Assembly (NCBI RefSeq): GCF_002811945.1 | Contig: NZ_NPDX01000001.1 | Location: 1,310,501-1,374,500, forward strand | From: Leptospira harrisiae | Lineage (GTDB): Bacteria; Spirochaetota; Leptospiria; Leptospirales; Leptospiraceae | Direction of reading: 5' to 3' | Length of the DNA stretch: 64,000 nt | Shown here: positions 62,415-64,000 of the stretch, in pieces | Numbering within the stretch: position 1 is the stretch's first letter | Layout of the letters: each line of letters opens with the position of its first letter | Made by a program: the position numbers and the translations under genes | Notes under the pieces: generated by a model | Database searches by the model: none | Seen by the model: only the letters and a program-made list of their open reading frames with translations | Told to the model about the DNA's origin: nothing

Positions 62415-63368
62415 TTAATTTGATATTTTTTCGTGAGTCAAACGCCAGTATAGATAGGCAATTAAAGCTAAACTTGTTGTAATTATAAACTGTGTTAGGT
62501 GGACGACCGTTGCATACACAAGTCCTTCTCCAGGGTCTCTTCCTAAAATAATAAATCCAGATATGATAGCTGCATGAAATACTCCTATTCCAGAAGGAGC
62601 TGAAGGTATAGCAACACCCATCCCACCGAGGAACATAAATAATAAAGCTTCGGGGAAACTAAGAGGCATTCCGATGAGTAAACCGGCAAGGTAGTAGGAA
62701 ACAGCATACCCAAAAACCCAAGTGGGAATAGAATAAAGAACTGGTTTTAATAATTTGTCACCCTTTAAAAAGGAGGAAAATTCGACAAGATGGTGGTCTA
62801 ACTTTTCTTCGTATAGACTGTGTTTGCCGATAAGGATAAATAGTTTTTTGATAAAATTTCGTAATGGGTCCAAAAAATATCGAACGACTGTTAACCCAAC
62901 AATCATACCAACGATGACAAGTGTGGATATTAGTAGTAAACTTAGGTTTTTGGATTGTCCTAGTCCCATATAAAAGAGTGCGGACGCTCCTATGATAACA
63001 ACTGATCCAAGATCCATTACCTTTTCTAAAAAAATACGACTCAGTAAATGGGTGAGTGGAAGTTCCGTATCACGTTTGTTCATGATCAAACGAACAAGGT
63101 CACCCCCTCTTGCAGGAAGAACCATATTGAGCCCAACTCCGATGATCGCCGTGGTAAATGCTTTTGAAAAACTAATCTTTTTTTCTAAGAGATAATACCA
63201 TCGAATTGAAAACGGAACAAAAGCCCATAAATTGGATAAAAACAACAGTGGGAAAATCCACCAGTTGATTTTCCCTTCCAAACGTTCGAATTCTGCAAGG
63301 TCAAAGTTCTTTGATAGAAAATAAACCGCTATTCCTGAAACTAAAATTCCAAATAATAATTTTCTCAT
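62415..63368 (-). CDS. lysylphosphatidylglycerol-synthase-type membrane protein (UPF0104 flippase-like)
   Basis: 317 residues with about eight hydrophobic segments. It carries the PF03706-type blocks: VGLNMVLPARGGDLVRLIMNKR (split about 77-98), SRIFLEKVMDLGSVVIIGASAL, and GGMGVAIPSAPSGIGVFHAAIISG, where the ARxGD and PSxPxxIGxF motifs are characteristic. Some members flip lipids; the catalytic MprF domain is absent, so it is not a full lysyl-PG synthase. It lies 10 bp downstream of the HIT gene on the minus strand. Confidence 0.9.
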   Translation of the reverse strand: MRKLLFGILVSGIAVYFLSKNFDLAEFERLEGKINWWIFPLLFLSNLWAFVPFSIRWYYLLEKKISFSKAFTTAIIGVGLNMVLPARGGDLVRLIMNKRDTELPLTHLLSRIFLEKVMDLGSVVIIGASALFYMGLGQSKNLSLLLISTLVIVGMIVGLTVVRYFLDPLRNFIKKLFILIGKHSLYEEKLDHHLVEFSSFLKGDKLLKPVLYSIPTWVFGYAVSYYLAGLLIGMPLSFPEALLFMFLGGMGVAIPSAPSGIGVFHAAIISGFIILGRDPGEGLVYATVVHLTQFIITTSLALIAYLYWRLTHEKISN

Positions 63369-63378
63369 ATAATTCTAA

Positions 63379-63723
63379 TTAACCCGGTGGCCAAACCATG
63401 TGACGACCACCTAGCAGATGAAAGTGGATGTGGTGTACGGTTTGTCCGCCAAAGTCACCACAGTTGTTTACTAACCGATATCCTTTTTCGGAAATTCCGT
63501 TTTGTTTTGTTAGTTTGGGGATGATGTGAAATATTTCTTTTAATATCGCAGGATCCAAATCTTCAATTTGGTTCATACTGGAAATATGAACTTTGGGAAT
63601 GATGAGGACATGAAAGGGAGCTTGGGGAGTGATGTCGTGAAACACGAGAATGTTTTCCGATTCATATTCCTTTTTGGTAGGGATTTCTCCACTCGCAATT
63701 TTACAGAAAAGACAATTTTCCAT
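63379..63723 (-). CDS. HIT family hydrolase/phosphoramidase (HinT-like)
   Basis: 114 residues from the ATG at 63723, which has AAGGAG 9 bases upstream. Histidine-triad protein acting on nucleoside phosphoramidates or dinucleotides in the cytosol. It shows CLFCKIASGEIPT (first block, with a C-x2-C zinc pair) and the triad HHIHFHLLGGR (about 95-105). Ends PPG, short. Start codon is 1 bp from the stop of the ROK gene. Confidence 0.95.
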   Translation of the reverse strand: MENCLFCKIASGEIPTKKEYESENILVFHDITPQAPFHVLIIPKVHISSMNQIEDLDPAILKEIFHIIPKLTKQNGISEKGYRLVNNCGDFGGQTVHHIHFHLLGGRHMVWPPG

Positions 63724-63724
63724 A

Positions 63725-64000
63725 TTATACTTTCTCCTTAGAAAAAACAAGAGATGCAGCACCTAAAGCACCTGACAAACTTCCGCCCGCTCCGATTTTG
63801 AGCCGGTCGTTTAACACGGGGAATATGGTAGTTCTAATTTCAGATTCTAAAAGTTTACCATATAAATCATAGGATTTAGTGATCCCACCTACAAAAACTA
63901 CCGCTTCCGGGTTAAGCAAATGAATGGCCCCTCGTACTGCATGAGCCAGTGCTAATGTTCCAAAATGTAAAATTTCTAGTGCAAGTGAATCTTTTTTACG
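63725..64000 (-). CDS. ROK-family glucokinase-like protein, truncated by window edge
   Basis: The frame is open to base 64000, so only the C-terminal 91 residues are seen. They contain AVRGAIHLLNPEAVVFVGGI, the C-terminal ROK/glucokinase block (N-P-x-x-x-V-x-G-G), and end GAGGSLSGALGAASLVFSKEKV. ROK enzymes phosphorylate sugars; some are repressors, but no HTH can be judged here. One base separates its stop from the HIT start, so the two genes and perhaps the flippase form one transcript. Confidence 0.75.
   Translation of the reverse strand, partial: RKKDSLALEILHFGTLALAHAVRGAIHLLNPEAVVFVGGITKSYDLYGKLLESEIRTTIFPVLNDRLKIGAGGSLSGALGAASLVFSKEKV

Overview
The window is AT-rich spirochaete chromosome, most likely genus Leptospira and probably a saprophytic (L. 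biflexa-like) species. Genus-level evidence: many spirochaetal lipoproteins with loose lipoboxes, a DUF1574 protein, a bactofilin next to an M23/LysM peptidase, a TRAP-T transporter with a TatT lipoprotein, tRNA genes without encoded CCA, and frequent TTG/GTG starts. The species-level guess is inference. About 65 genes are visible. There is no rRNA, CRISPR array, prophage or insertion sequence.

Region by region. 1-12.6 kb: end of malQ, an Mpo1-like membrane protein, an AraC regulator, then a minus-strand cell-envelope block (alpha/beta-hydrolase lipoprotein, LysM-M23 peptidase, bactofilin, class A PBP, zinc phospholipase-like protein), a divergent lysA-ispD pair and a PilZ protein. 12.6-20.7 kb: two cyclic-nucleotide-binding proteins, tRNA-Leu, and a looser region of small or unknown lipoproteins, an AraC regulator, a VOC lipoprotein and an FG-GAP protein, with two copies of a ~70-bp intergenic repeat. 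20.7-29.7 kb: GT-C-like membrane protein, VanW, DUF2452, SPOR protein, coaE, hydrolase lipoprotein, tRNA-Phe, and a divergent MocR-regulator/aminotransferase pair. 29.7-40.3 kb: SpoIIE-type phosphatase with a 7TM sensor, an unusual radical SAM protein, FecR lipoprotein, lipA, pseudouridine synthase, DUF1574 protein, HPP protein, transaldolase and unknown exported/membrane proteins. 40.3-44 kb: purH-purN and a fliS/FliT-like/J-domain trio. 44-48 kb: a complete TRAP-T importer (tatT-dctP-dctQ-dctM). 48-53 kb: DedA, dGTPase-like HD protein, GST, nucleoside-phosphorylase-like protein and argC. 53-61 kb: an operon-like signalling cluster (membrane histidine kinase, c-heme-motif lipoprotein, soluble hybrid kinase) followed by an RND transporter. 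61-64 kb: YkvA-like protein, a structured intergenic element, VOC protein, flippase-like membrane protein, HIT protein and the end of a ROK-family kinase.

The items most worth a second look are the kinase/c-heme lipoprotein/hybrid-kinase operon (52.9-57.9 kb), the radical SAM protein whose cysteines are spaced CX8CX2C, the small lipoprotein with a twin CX9C-like cysteine pattern, the 70-bp repeat pair, and the pseudoknot-capable element near 61.65 kb. Operon boundaries, promoters and terminators were read by eye and are not computed.
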